Below, piece after piece: positions 1 to 7,100 of a DNA stretch of 7,369 nt. The notes under the pieces were generated by a model, which saw nothing but the letters and a program-made list of their open reading frames with translations, made no database searches and was not told the origin of the DNA. Made by a program: the position numbers and the translations under genes. Where the stretch lies: assembly GCA_003154255.1 (NCBI GenBank), contig PMCY01000350.1:23835-31203 (forward strand), in the 5' to 3' direction. The stretch is from Candidatus Aminicenantota bacterium (GTDB taxonomy: Bacteria > Acidobacteriota > Aminicenantia > Aminicenantales > UBA4085). Positions within the stretch are counted from its first letter, which is position 1. Each line of letters opens with the position of its first letter.

Positions 1-1
1 C

Positions 2-325
2 ATCATGATGATCGACTTCGCCGTGTCCGCCGAGCGCAACGAGGGCAAAAACGTCTTCGAATCGATCTTCGAAGCCTGCGTCATCCGCTTCCGGCCGATC
101 ATGATGACGACCATGGCCACGCTGTTCGGGACCCTGCCCATCGCCCTGGGCTTCGGGGCCGGGGCGGAAGCCCGGCGTCCCATGGGGCTGGCCGTCGTCG
201 GCGGCCTGCTCTTCTCCCAATTGGTCACGCTCTATGTGACCCCGGTCATCTATACCTATTTCGGCTCGCGCCGGGGCCGCGCCAAGGGCCCGGCGGAAGC
301 CGCCCCCGGCGTCCGGCCGGTCTGA
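2..325 (+). CDS. RND efflux pump inner-membrane subunit (C-terminal end, partial)
   Basis: This is the last ~107 residues of a resistance-nodulation-division (HAE1/AcrB-MdtB type) proton-driven exporter. The frame is already open at the left edge, so the gene starts outside the window. The end of TM10 and its loop ([12 protein letters not shown]) are visible, followed by TM11 ([20 protein letters not shown]), the conserved [11 protein letters not shown] turn and TM12 ([21 protein letters not shown]). A short basic cytoplasmic tail ends at TGA 323-325. The motif order and the AE-RRP-G signature match the C-terminus of MdtB/MdtC/AcrB-like pumps. Such subunits trimerise in the inner membrane and work with a periplasmic adaptor and an outer-membrane channel, whose genes would lie to the left. 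Substrate cannot be told from this fragment. The next gene follows within 80 bp without a clear terminator, so cotranscription is likely. Confidence 0.95.
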   Translation: MMMIDFAVSAERNEGKNVFESIFEACVIRFRPIMMTTMATLFGTLPIALGFGAGAEARRPMGLAVVGGLLFSQLVTLYVTPVIYTYFGSRRGRAKGPAEAAPGVRPV

Positions 326-363
326 GAAGAATTCCGGAGAGCTCCAAGGAAGAGAGCGGCGGG

Positions 364-465
364 ATGTCTAATCGTTCCGGGGCGGATTGCGTCCCGGTCC
401 GCCCATGCGACTCATCGACATCATCCGCCGCCATCGCCGGGGGTTCACCCTGGCCGTCTCTCTGA
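364..465 (+). other. Possible 33-codon leader ORF overlapping the next gene's start
   Basis: An ATG at 364 opens a 33-codon frame (MSNRSGADCVPV...) ending at TGA 463-465. It runs across the start of the membrane protein gene in a different frame. A purine-rich stretch (AAGGAAGAGAG, 346-356) lies upstream at a rather long distance. It has no recognisable homology. It may be chance, or a leader whose translation opens the hairpin at 380-404. The support is positional only. Confidence 0.15.
380..404 (+). promoter_or_regulatory. GC-rich hairpin directly abutting a start codon
   Basis: GGGCGGA (380-386) and TCCGCCC (398-404) are perfect inverted repeats, giving a 7-bp stem with an 11-nt loop. The stem ends one base before ATG 405, and the alternative TTG start (387) lies in the loop. 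There is no strong Shine-Dalgarno sequence in front of ATG 405. Such a structure could lower initiation or make it depend on upstream translation. This is a hand-found structure with no energy calculation. Confidence 0.35.
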
Positions 466-1292
466 TCGTCGTCGAAAAATTGGCCTGGATCATCGAGCCG
501 ACCCTGTTCGGCCGCCTGCTCGACGCATTGATCGACGCCATCGGCTCCGGGCACAAATCATCCTATGCGCTGCCCCTGACCCTGTGGATCGGGGCGTTCG
601 TGGTCAATTCGGGCGTCGGTTCGGCCCGGCGGTCCATCGACGAGCGGATCTATCTGAAGATGTTCACCGGCATCGCCGTGGACGTGGCCGAATCGAGCCG
701 CGACAAAGGCCTCGACACCGCCCGGACGGCCGCCCGCGTCGAGCTCTCGCGCGAATATGTGACCTTCCTCAAGCGCCGGGTGCCGGATTTCATCGAGCAG
801 TTCTTCGACCTGGGCGGGACCATGATCGCCCTGGCCTTCTTCGATTTGCGCATCTCTCTGACCTGCCTGCTCGTGGCCATCCCTCTCCTGGTCATCAACC
901 GTCTTTACAGCAAGAAAGTGATTCTTCTCCAGAAAGATCTGCATGACAAGCGGGAGGACGTCTTCGGGATCTTCGCCAAGAAAGACTCCCGGGAGATCCG
1001 CGCCTATTACGAATCCCTGGCCGTCCCGCAGAGGAAGATCGCCAATTGGGGCGCCCTCAATTTCGGAGTGCTGCGGCTCTGTCTGATGGGGATTTTCCTG
1101 CTGGTCCTTTATATCGCCGTCGATATCGACAATTTGACGACGGGGCAGACCTATTCCGTGGTGGCCTACCTCTGGACGTTCGTGACGAGCTCCGAATATC
1201 TGCCGGACCTTATGGAAAGCACCTCGTCCCTCAAGGAAATCCAGGAGCGGGTCCGGGCCGAGACGGAGGGGAACCATGCCGGGACGGCTTGA
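405..1292 (+). CDS. ABC transporter-type six-helix membrane protein lacking an ATPase domain
   Basis: The product is 295 residues from ATG 405. An in-frame TTG at 387 would add six residues, and a stop at 369-371 blocks anything longer. It resembles the transmembrane half of type IV ABC exporters, in particular the stand-alone ABC_membrane_3-like group (recognised from memory, not searched). Hydrophobic segments lie at about 14-34, 57-73, 131-146, 150-167, 222-240 and 247-263. Long charged helices such as KKVILLQKDLHDKREDVFG (170-188) resemble the cytoplasmic extensions of exporters, and the DKREDVFG--AKKDSREIRAYYE stretch resembles their coupling region. No Walker A, ABC signature or Walker B follows; the protein ends at TGA 1290-1292. 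It would have to borrow an ATPase or do a non-transport job. Its last 17 bases overlap the next gene, which suggests translational coupling and a shared function. Substrate is unknown. Confidence 0.8.
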   Translation: MRLIDIIRRHRRGFTLAVSLIVVEKLAWIIEPTLFGRLLDALIDAIGSGHKSSYALPLTLWIGAFVVNSGVGSARRSIDERIYLKMFTGIAVDVAESSRDKGLDTARTAARVELSREYVTFLKRRVPDFIEQFFDLGGTMIALAFFDLRISLTCLLVAIPLLVINRLYSKKVILLQKDLHDKREDVFGIFAKKDSREIRAYYESLAVPQRKIANWGALNFGVLRLCLMGIFLLVLYIAVDIDNLTTGQTYSVVAYLWTFVTSSEYLPDLMESTSSLKEIQERVRAETEGNHAGTA

Positions 1293-2118
1293 GCCTACGG
1301 CGCGAAGCCGGCTCCTCCGCCGGGCCGCGGCCCTGGCGGCGGCCGCGGCGATCGTCTGGGCCGGCGCCTGCGGCGGGACGGTCCGCTCGCGCGTCCGGCC
1401 GCAGTCCGAACCCGGCCGCCCGTATCTCCAGGAATACGCCCGGATCGACGGCATCGCCGTCTGGATCGTGGACGGGACGTACGTTCGGGAAAACCTGGAC
1501 GAGGAATTCACGAACTTCGGCCAGCACTACGCCTTCTCCTTCATCCCGGACGATGAGTTCTGGCTGGATCGGCAGAACGTTCCCGGCGAAGAAGGATTCT
1601 TCATCGACCACCTTCTGGTGGAACACCGCCTCATGGCCGGGGGGATGGCCTACGATCAGGCCCTGGAGAAGGGGGATGCGGCCGAAAAGGCGGAACGGGA
1701 AGAGACGGCCCTGGCCAAGGAAGGGGCGGCCCTGCGCGACGCCCACGAAGACGCCGCGCTTGTGGCCAGGATCCACAAGGAACTCCTGGCCGAATTCAGC
1801 GGCGAAATTAAAGTCTGGGTCGTTGACGGCGAATTGGTCCGCGACTTCTACTATATCGATTTTACGGAAGGCGGCCATGACAAGGTCTACAAGTTCATTC
1901 CGCCGAAGGAAGTCTGGATTGACGACGATGTATCCCCCGAGGAGCGCCCCTTCATCCTGCTCCACGAGCTCCACGAGCGGCATTTGATGGACCTGGGCTG
2001 GGCGTATGATAAGGCCCATCCGGATTCGAGCCGGATCGAGTTCGAATGCCGCCGCCATCCGGAGCGCCTGGCCGCCGCGCTGGGCCGGGAGATAGCCTTG
2101 AATCGAGAGGCGACGTAG
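1276..2118 (+). CDS. Putative lipoprotein with two copies of an unrecognised domain; second copy zincin-like
   Basis: The product is 280 residues. ATG 1276 is preceded by GGAGG at 1265-1269 (6-nt spacing), inside the end of the upstream gene. The N-terminus is basic (RSRLLRR), followed by an Ala-rich hydrophobic core and a lipobox-like AGAC with Cys32, so export and lipidation are likely, although Ala at -3 is not the ideal residue. Two domains follow, at residues 60-142 and 178-260, aligned without a gap at an offset of 118 (about 31 of 83 identical by hand). They share VW-VDG--VR, FIP--E-W-D, H-L-E--LM--G-AYD-A. They are joined by a charged helical linker (~141-177). Copy 2 reads HELHERHLM (230-238), then AYDKAH with His248, and Cys258. 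His230, Glu231, Glu234 and His248 could form a metal site. Copy 1 has His112 and Glu116 but lacks the equivalents of Glu231, His248 and Cys258. I do not recognise a characterised family. A zinc-dependent or degenerate-protease role is inference only. Confidence 0.88.
   Translation: MPGRLEPTARSRLLRRAAALAAAAAIVWAGACGGTVRSRVRPQSEPGRPYLQEYARIDGIAVWIVDGTYVRENLDEEFTNFGQHYAFSFIPDDEFWLDRQNVPGEEGFFIDHLLVEHRLMAGGMAYDQALEKGDAAEKAEREETALAKEGAALRDAHEDAALVARIHKELLAEFSGEIKVWVVDGELVRDFYYIDFTEGGHDKVYKFIPPKEVWIDDDVSPEERPFILLHELHERHLMDLGWAYDKAHPDSSRIEFECRRHPERLAAALGREIALNREAT
1453..2055 (+). repeat. Internal protein-domain duplication (354-nt period)
   Basis: Residues 60-142 (nt 1453-1701) and 178-260 (nt 1807-2055) of the lipoprotein align without gaps at a constant 118-residue offset. 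Anchors are VW-VDG at 62-67 and 180-185, FIP at 89-91 and 207-209, and LM--G-AYD-A at 119-129 and 237-247. The DNA itself has diverged, so this is an old duplication kept at protein level. Confidence 0.9.
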
Positions 2119-2183
2119 CGTCCCCGGTCGATGGCCATTATTCATCCGATTAGGGGCGAATTTGTCAAGAAACGCTTATGAAA

Positions 2184-2212
2184 TTGTCAATTGTCGGGGG
2201 AAGGATTATAGT
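2184..2212 (+). promoter_or_regulatory. Candidate sigma70-type promoter for the M28 peptidase gene
   Basis: TTGTCA (2184-2189; 5/6 match to the -35 consensus) and TATAGT (2207-2212; 5/6 match to the -10) are separated by 17 nt. They sit in an AT-richer patch between genes. Transcription would start near 2219, leaving a very short leader before ATG 2237. TTGTC occurs three times just here (2162, 2184, 2191), which might reflect a regulator site. Consensus in this lineage is assumed, not known. Confidence 0.5.
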
Positions 2213-2214
2213 GA

Positions 2215-2228
2215 CCTCTTTGAAGAGG
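2215..2228 (+). promoter_or_regulatory. Small inverted repeat overlapping the M28 ribosome binding site
   Basis: CCTCT (2215-2219) and AGAGG (2224-2228) are complementary around a 4-nt loop. AGAGG overlaps the Shine-Dalgarno AGGAGG (2226-2231). If the transcript starts at or before 2215, a 5-bp stem could partly hide the ribosome binding site. If it starts near 2219 as the promoter predicts, the stem would be lost. It could also be a DNA operator. Confidence 0.25.
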
Positions 2229-2231
2229 AGG
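2226..2231 (+). promoter_or_regulatory. Ribosome binding site fixing the M28 start at 2237
   Basis: AGGAGG lies 5 nt before ATG 2237, which opens directly into a signal sequence. The longer in-frame TTG start at 2162 would put 25 hydrophilic residues before that signal sequence and lies upstream of the candidate promoter. ATG 2237 is therefore preferred. Confidence 0.85.
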
Positions 2232-2236
2232 CCGCC

Positions 2237-3943
2237 ATGAGAAAATTCATGATCCTGGGAATAATGATGACCGCGGCGATATTCACCGCCGCTTGCGGGA
2301 CGTCGACCCCGCCGGCCGCCGAACCGGTTGACATCGCGGTGGCCGCGCTGCCGGCCGTCGACGGCAACGCCGTGTTGGGCCATGTGAAAGTCCTTTCCTC
2401 CGACGAATACGAAGGCCGCGCGCCCGGCACCCGGGGCGAAGAATTGAGCGTCGCCTACATGGTGGATCAGCTCAAGGGCTTTGGCCTCAAACCCGGCAAC
2501 AGCGACGGGACTTTTATCCAAAAAGTCCCGCTGGCCGGAAGCGCCGTCCAGGGCAGCCCGGTGCTGAGCTTCCGCAAGGGCGGCCGCCGCCAGGATCTTA
2601 AATGGAAAGACGACTATGTCGCTTGGACGAAGCGATTGATCGAGTCCGTCAGCTTGGATAATTCCGAGATGGTCTTCGTCGGATATGGAGTCCAGGCCCC
2701 GGAATTCTCCTGGGACGACTACAAGGGCGTCGATCTCAAGGGCAAGACCATGGTCGTCCTGATCGGCGACCCTCCGGTCCCGGACCCGGCCGACCCGACC
2801 GCGCTCGATCCCAAGACATTCGGGGGCCGGGCCATGACCTATTACGGCCGCTGGTCCTATAAATATGAAATGGGCGCCAAAATGGGCGCCGCAGCCGTTC
2901 TGATCGTCCATGAGACCGAACCCGCGGCCTACCCGTTCTCGGTGGTCCAAAGCAAGGTTACCGAACAATTCGATCTGCTGTCGCCCGACAAGAACATGGG
3001 ACGCGCGGCGGTCGAAGGCTGGATAACCCTGGACCAGGCGAAAACGATGTTCGCGGCGGCCGGGCAGGATTTCGCGGCTCTAAAAAAAGCCGCGCTTGCC
3101 CGGGCCTTCAAACCCGTCCTGCTCGGGACGACCGCCTCGGTCACTTTCAAGAACAAGCTCCGGACGATCGACTCAACGAACGTCGTGGCCCTGCTCGACG
3201 GGAGCGATCCCGTCCTTAAGGGCGAATGCGTCATCTACTCAGCCCATTGGGATCATTTCGGGATCGGCCCCGAGATCAACGGCGACAAGATCTACCATGG
3301 GGCCATCGACAATGCCAGCGGCGTCGGCGGAGTGATCGAGCTGGCCCGCGCATTGACCAAGGTCAACCCGCCGCCCAAGCGTTCCATCCTCTTCCTCTTG
3401 GTCACCGCGGAAGAACAGGGATTGCTGGGGTCCACCTATTACGCCGAGAATCCGATCTTCCCCCTGGCCAAGACGGCCGGCGTCATCAACATCGACGCCC
3501 TGAATGTCCACGGGAGGACGAAAGACCTCGTCGTCGTCGGCTTGGGCAACTCCGAGCTCGACGATGTCCTTCAGAAAGCGGCCGCGGAGCAGGGCCGGGT
3601 CTTGAAGCCCGACCCGAAACCGGAAAACGGCTCGTTCTTCCGTTCCGACCATTTCCCCTTCGTCAAGCAGGGCGTTCCGGCGATCAATCCCGGCGGCGGC
3701 GTCGATTATGTCGGCCGCCCGGCGGATTGGGGTATCAAGATCATGGAAGACTTCATTAAAAACGATTACCATAAGCCCTCCGACAAGATCCGTCCGGACT
3801 GGAACATGGCCGGCGCCGCCGAGGACCTGCAGCTCTATCTGGCGGTCGGCTATCGGGTCGCCAACGCGGCCCGCATGCCGGAATGGAAGGCCGGCTCGGA
3901 ATTCAAGGCGCGGCGGGACGAATCAACGGCCGGGCGGAAGTGA
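2237..3943 (+). CDS. Secreted M28-family zinc aminopeptidase-type peptidase with PA-like insert (lipoprotein)
   Basis: The product is 568 residues. A basic N-terminus (MRK) and hydrophobic helix end at TAAC with Cys20. This suggests a lipoprotein anchored on the periplasmic side, although Thr at -3 is a weak lipobox. A cap segment (~45-135, with LSSDEYEGRAPGTRGE) is followed by a protease-associated (PA)-like domain at ~140-290, with VFVGYGVQAPE, DDYKGVDLKGKTMVVL and MGAKMGAAAVLIVHE. The catalytic M28 domain is at ~310-545. The di-zinc ligands expected for the family are all present: His337 and Asp339 (SAHWDH), bridging Asp358 (GAIDNASG), Glu393 after catalytic Glu392 (TAEEQGLLGS), Asp420 (INIDALN) and His512 (NDYHKPSDK). 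It should cleave N-terminal residues from peptides in the periplasm or at the cell surface, probably for nutrient scavenging. M28 also contains carboxypeptidases and glutaminyl cyclases, so exact specificity is open. It has its own promoter candidate and looks monocistronic. Confidence 0.95.
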   Translation: MRKFMILGIMMTAAIFTAACGTSTPPAAEPVDIAVAALPAVDGNAVLGHVKVLSSDEYEGRAPGTRGEELSVAYMVDQLKGFGLKPGNSDGTFIQKVPLAGSAVQGSPVLSFRKGGRRQDLKWKDDYVAWTKRLIESVSLDNSEMVFVGYGVQAPEFSWDDYKGVDLKGKTMVVLIGDPPVPDPADPTALDPKTFGGRAMTYYGRWSYKYEMGAKMGAAAVLIVHETEPAAYPFSVVQSKVTEQFDLLSPDKNMGRAAVEGWITLDQAKTMFAAAGQDFAALKKAALARAFKPVLLGTTASVTFKNKLRTIDSTNVVALLDGSDPVLKGECVIYSAHWDHFGIGPEINGDKIYHGAIDNASGVGGVIELARALTKVNPPPKRSILFLLVTAEEQGLLGSTYYAENPIFPLAKTAGVINIDALNVHGRTKDLVVVGLGNSELDDVLQKAAAEQGRVLKPDPKPENGSFFRSDHFPFVKQGVPAINPGGGVDYVGRPADWGIKIMEDFIKNDYHKPSDKIRPDWNMAGAAEDLQLYLAVGYRVANAARMPEWKAGSEFKARRDESTAGRK

Positions 3944-3951
3944 AGAGAGAA

Positions 3952-3974
3952 GCCGGCGGATCCGTCCTTCCGGC
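3952..3974 (+). terminator. Hairpin after the M28 gene, weak terminator candidate
   Basis: GCCGG (3952-3956) pairs with CCGGC (3970-3974). GGA (3958-3960) pairs with TCC (3965-3967) inside it, around a 4-nt loop. It begins 9 bp past the stop codon, a typical terminator position. No run of T follows, so intrinsic termination is doubtful; it could be a 3'-end stabilising hairpin or a Rho-dependent end. Confidence 0.3.
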
Positions 3975-3979
3975 CGTCC

Positions 3980-4008
3980 TTGACTTGTCCCAGGTTCGGC
4001 CTTATTCT
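3980..4008 (+). promoter_or_regulatory. Candidate promoter for the sensor kinase gene
   Basis: TTGACT (3980-3985; 5/6 match to -35) is followed after 17 nt by TATTCT (4003-4008; 4/6 match to -10). This would start transcription near 4015 and give a leader of about 137 nt before ATG 4152. It is supported by motif and position only. Confidence 0.35.
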
Positions 4009-4043
4009 TTCTAACGACGGTTTGAGGGAAAATCAAGGCGAAA

Positions 4044-4065
4044 ACGGCCCGCGGGTCGGCGCCGT
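4044..4065 (+). other. GC-rich hairpin in the kinase leader region
   Basis: ACGGC (4044-4048) pairs with GCCGT (4061-4065). CCG (4049-4051) pairs with CGG (4057-4059), leaving a 5-nt loop and one bulged C. On the + strand it is followed by CTAAAAG, not a U-run. Read on the - strand it is followed by TTTT, which would look more like a terminator, but no convincing - strand gene enters here. Function is unknown. Confidence 0.35.
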
Positions 4066-4151
4066 CTAAAAGCAGGTTCTTATCCTTCTCCAATCAATCG
4101 CGCCATGGAATTCTGCCGTGTTCAGGGTTCTTCGTGAATAGGAGGCGACGG

Positions 4152-7100
4152 ATGAGGGCTGTCCACGACGGAACCGAGCGCCGCGAGGGAATACTTTTCA
4201 TCCTGATCCTGGTGCTTTTAGCGGTGGGCATCGTGGTCGGCGGCTCTACCTATTACCGGAGCTTCAAGCGAAATTTCCGTATCGAGGTAGAGAACCGGCT
4301 GGGGGCCATCGCCGAGCTGAAGGTCAACGAACTCGCGCGCTATAGGCAGGAGCGGTTGGGGGATGGCGCCGTTTTCTATAGAAACGCCGAATTTTCCGCC
4401 CTTGTGCGGCGGCATTTCGAACATCCGCAGGACTTGGATGCGCGTGATCAACTGCGGACGTGGTTGGGCCATGTCCAGACGGCCTCTCAATATGACCGGG
4501 TCTTGCTGCTGGACCCGCAGTTCTCCAAGAAGATGATCGTTCCCGAGGGGCCGGAACGAAGCACCTCGTTCGTTTCTCCGATTGCCACCGAGGGCCTGCG
4601 GTCGGGGAAGATCGTCTTTGAAGATTTCTACTGGAATGAGGAGAACCGGCGGATTTATTTGAAGGTCCTGGTCCCCATCCTCGACGAAGCGCATGACGAT
4701 CAAATCATCGGCATCCTGGTCTTGCGCATCGATCCGGAAACTTATCTCTATCCCTTTATCAAACACTGGCCCGACTTCAGCCGGTCGGCGGAGACCCTGC
4801 TTATCCGCCGGGATGGGAACGAAGCTTTATTCCTGAATGATCTCAAGTTCAAGAAAGATGCCGCCCTTCATTTGCGTATTCCGCTCGGGAACAAAGTTGT
4901 GATCGCGGTCAAAGCCGTATTGGGGCAGGAAGGAATTCAGGAAGGGGTGGACTACCGCGGAGTGCCGGTCATTGCCGCCCTGCGCCCCATCCCGGGCTCG
5001 CCGTGGTTTCTTTCCGCCAAAATGGATACCTCGGAAGTGTTCGGGCCGATGAGGGCGCGCTTGCGGGAAATCGTGATCATGGTCGTCGTCCTGCTCCTCG
5101 GCCTGGGAGCGGCGGTCGGATATGTCTGGCGGCGGCGGAGCGCCCGATATTACCGGAACCGGTATCAGGCGGCTGAAGCGCTCCGGGAGAGTGAGGGAAA
5201 GTATCGGGCCCTTTTTGAGAACGCCAGCCAAGCGATATTCGTCGTGCAGGGTGGCAAGCTGGCGTTCAGCAACCCGATGACCACCCGATTGACGGGTTAT
5301 TCCAGCGACGAGCTGAGGAATCGATCCTTTAGAGAGCTCATCCAACCCGATGACCGGGACATGGTCGTGGAACAGCATCGGAAGCGAATGAGCGGAGAAG
5401 GGGGACCTGCCCTCTATAGTTTCCGAGTCGTCGATCGCGCCGGCCAAGCGCGCTGGGTGGAAATCAGCGCCGTTCTCATCAGTTGGGAAGGTCTGCCGGC
5501 GACCTTGAATTTCGTGAGCGACATCACCGAACGCAGGCGAGCCGAGGAGGCGCTGCGGGAGAGCGAGGAAAAGTATCGGGCCCTTTTTGAAAATGCCGGC
5601 GAATCGATTTTCGTCGTGCAGGACGGCAATCTGGTGTTCAGCAATCCGTCGTACAACCGATTGGTGGGTTATTCCAGAGAGGAGCTTAAGAACATTTCGT
5701 ATACGGATTTCGTCCATCCCGATGAGCAGGGCCAGATCGTTGAACGCCATTTGAAACGACTGCAAGGCGAAGAGACGCCTTCGCACTATATTTCACGGAT
5801 CGTGGATCGCACCGGCCAATCTCATTGGGTGGATATCAACGCCGTTTTCATCAATTGGGAGGGTCAGCCGGCGACCCTGGATTTCATGAGCGACATCACC
5901 GAGCAAAAGCAGATCGAGGAGACGCTGCGCGCTTCACGGCAGATCCTCGAAGGGATTATCAACGCCATTCCCGTGAGGGTGTTCTGGAAGGACAAGAATC
6001 TCGTATACCTGGGCTGTAACGCGGCGTTCGCGCGCGACGCGGGATTCGCCGATCCCAAGGACGTCATCGGGAAGGATGATTTCCAGATGGGGTGGCGCAA
6101 TCAGGCGGAAGCGTATCGCGCCGATGACCGCCGGGTCATTGAGAGCGGCGGGTCCAAGCTGCTTATCGAAGAATCCCAAACGACCCCCGAAGGGAACACC
6201 ATCGCGCTTCTTACGAGCAAGATGCCTTTGCGTGATTCCCAAGGGGAGATCAGCGGCGTGCTGGGAACGTATTTGGACATCACCGAACGCAAGCGGGGCG
6301 AGGATGCGCTGCGCAAGAGCGAGGAGCGGTTCCGCCAGCTTGCCGATCTGCTCCCCCAAATCATATTTGAGACGGATATCAAGGGGACCCTCACATTTAC
6401 GAATCAATACGGGATGAGGTCCGTCGGCTATTCTCCTGAGGAGTTTAAGTCCGGAATCAACATTTTTACGATGATTGTTCCGGACGACCGGGAAAGAATC
6501 AAATTGAGAGTCAAAGAGATCCTGGGCGGTTCTCAATCGGATGCCCGTGAGTATCAATTGGCGCGAAAAGACGGAGGGGTATTTCCGGTCCTGCTGCAAG
6601 CCAACGCCATTCTTGAAAATGGAGCTCCGATAGGACTGCGGGGAATCGCGATGGACATCACCCATCAAAAGCAGGCGGAGGAGGAACGGAAAAAAATCCT
6701 CCATCAACAACAGAACATCAACCAGCTTCGCCAGTCCCTCCTTGCGCCGGCTCCATTGGACGTCAAGCTCAAGCTCGTCACCGACGGAATCGTCCGGATC
6801 TTTGACGCCGATTTCTGCCGCATCTGGCTGATTCGGCCCGGCGATCTGTGCGAACAGGGATGTATCCATGCCCAAGTGCGGGAAGGGCCGCATGTGTGCC
6901 GCTTCCGTGACCGCTGCCTGCATTTGCTGGCGAGTTCGGGCCGCTACACGCACCTGGATGGTCAAGGCCACGGCCGCGTTCCATTCGACTGCTATAAGAT
7001 CGGACGAATCGCCTCGGGCTCGGAATTTCGGTTTCTGACCAACGACGCGGTCAACGATCCGAGAGTTCATAATCATGAATGGGCGCGTGAGCTGGGACTG

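Noticed and set aside
558..1511. Antisense open frame (317 codons, - strand) over the ABC-type membrane gene
   Set aside because: Charged, domain-free translation opposite a gene with clear transmembrane helices; a shadow frame.
1046..1987. Overlapping + strand frame of 313 codons spanning the membrane protein and lipoprotein genes
   Set aside because: The translation is low-complexity and Arg/Ser/Pro-rich with no domain. The other frame carries the signal sequence and duplicated domain.
1963..1989. Canonical HExxH zinc protease motif in the lipoprotein
   Set aside because: The residues read H-E-L-H-E-R-H, so the fifth position is Glu, not His. It is at best HExxE-like and cannot be called a standard gluzincin or metzincin.
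2162..2236. Longer N-terminus of the M28 peptidase from TTG 2162
   Set aside because: It would place 25 hydrophilic residues before the signal sequence. AGGAGG sits 5 nt before ATG 2237, and the promoter candidate lies inside the extension.
3952..3974. Confident Rho-independent terminator after the peptidase gene
   Set aside because: The hairpin is real, but the bases after it (CGTCCTTGACTTG) contain no T-run, so it is listed only as a weak candidate.
4827..5786. Antisense open frame (319 codons, - strand) opposite the sensor and PAS1-PAS2 region
   Set aside because: Same reason. Its apparent internal repeats only mirror the PAS duplication on the other strand.
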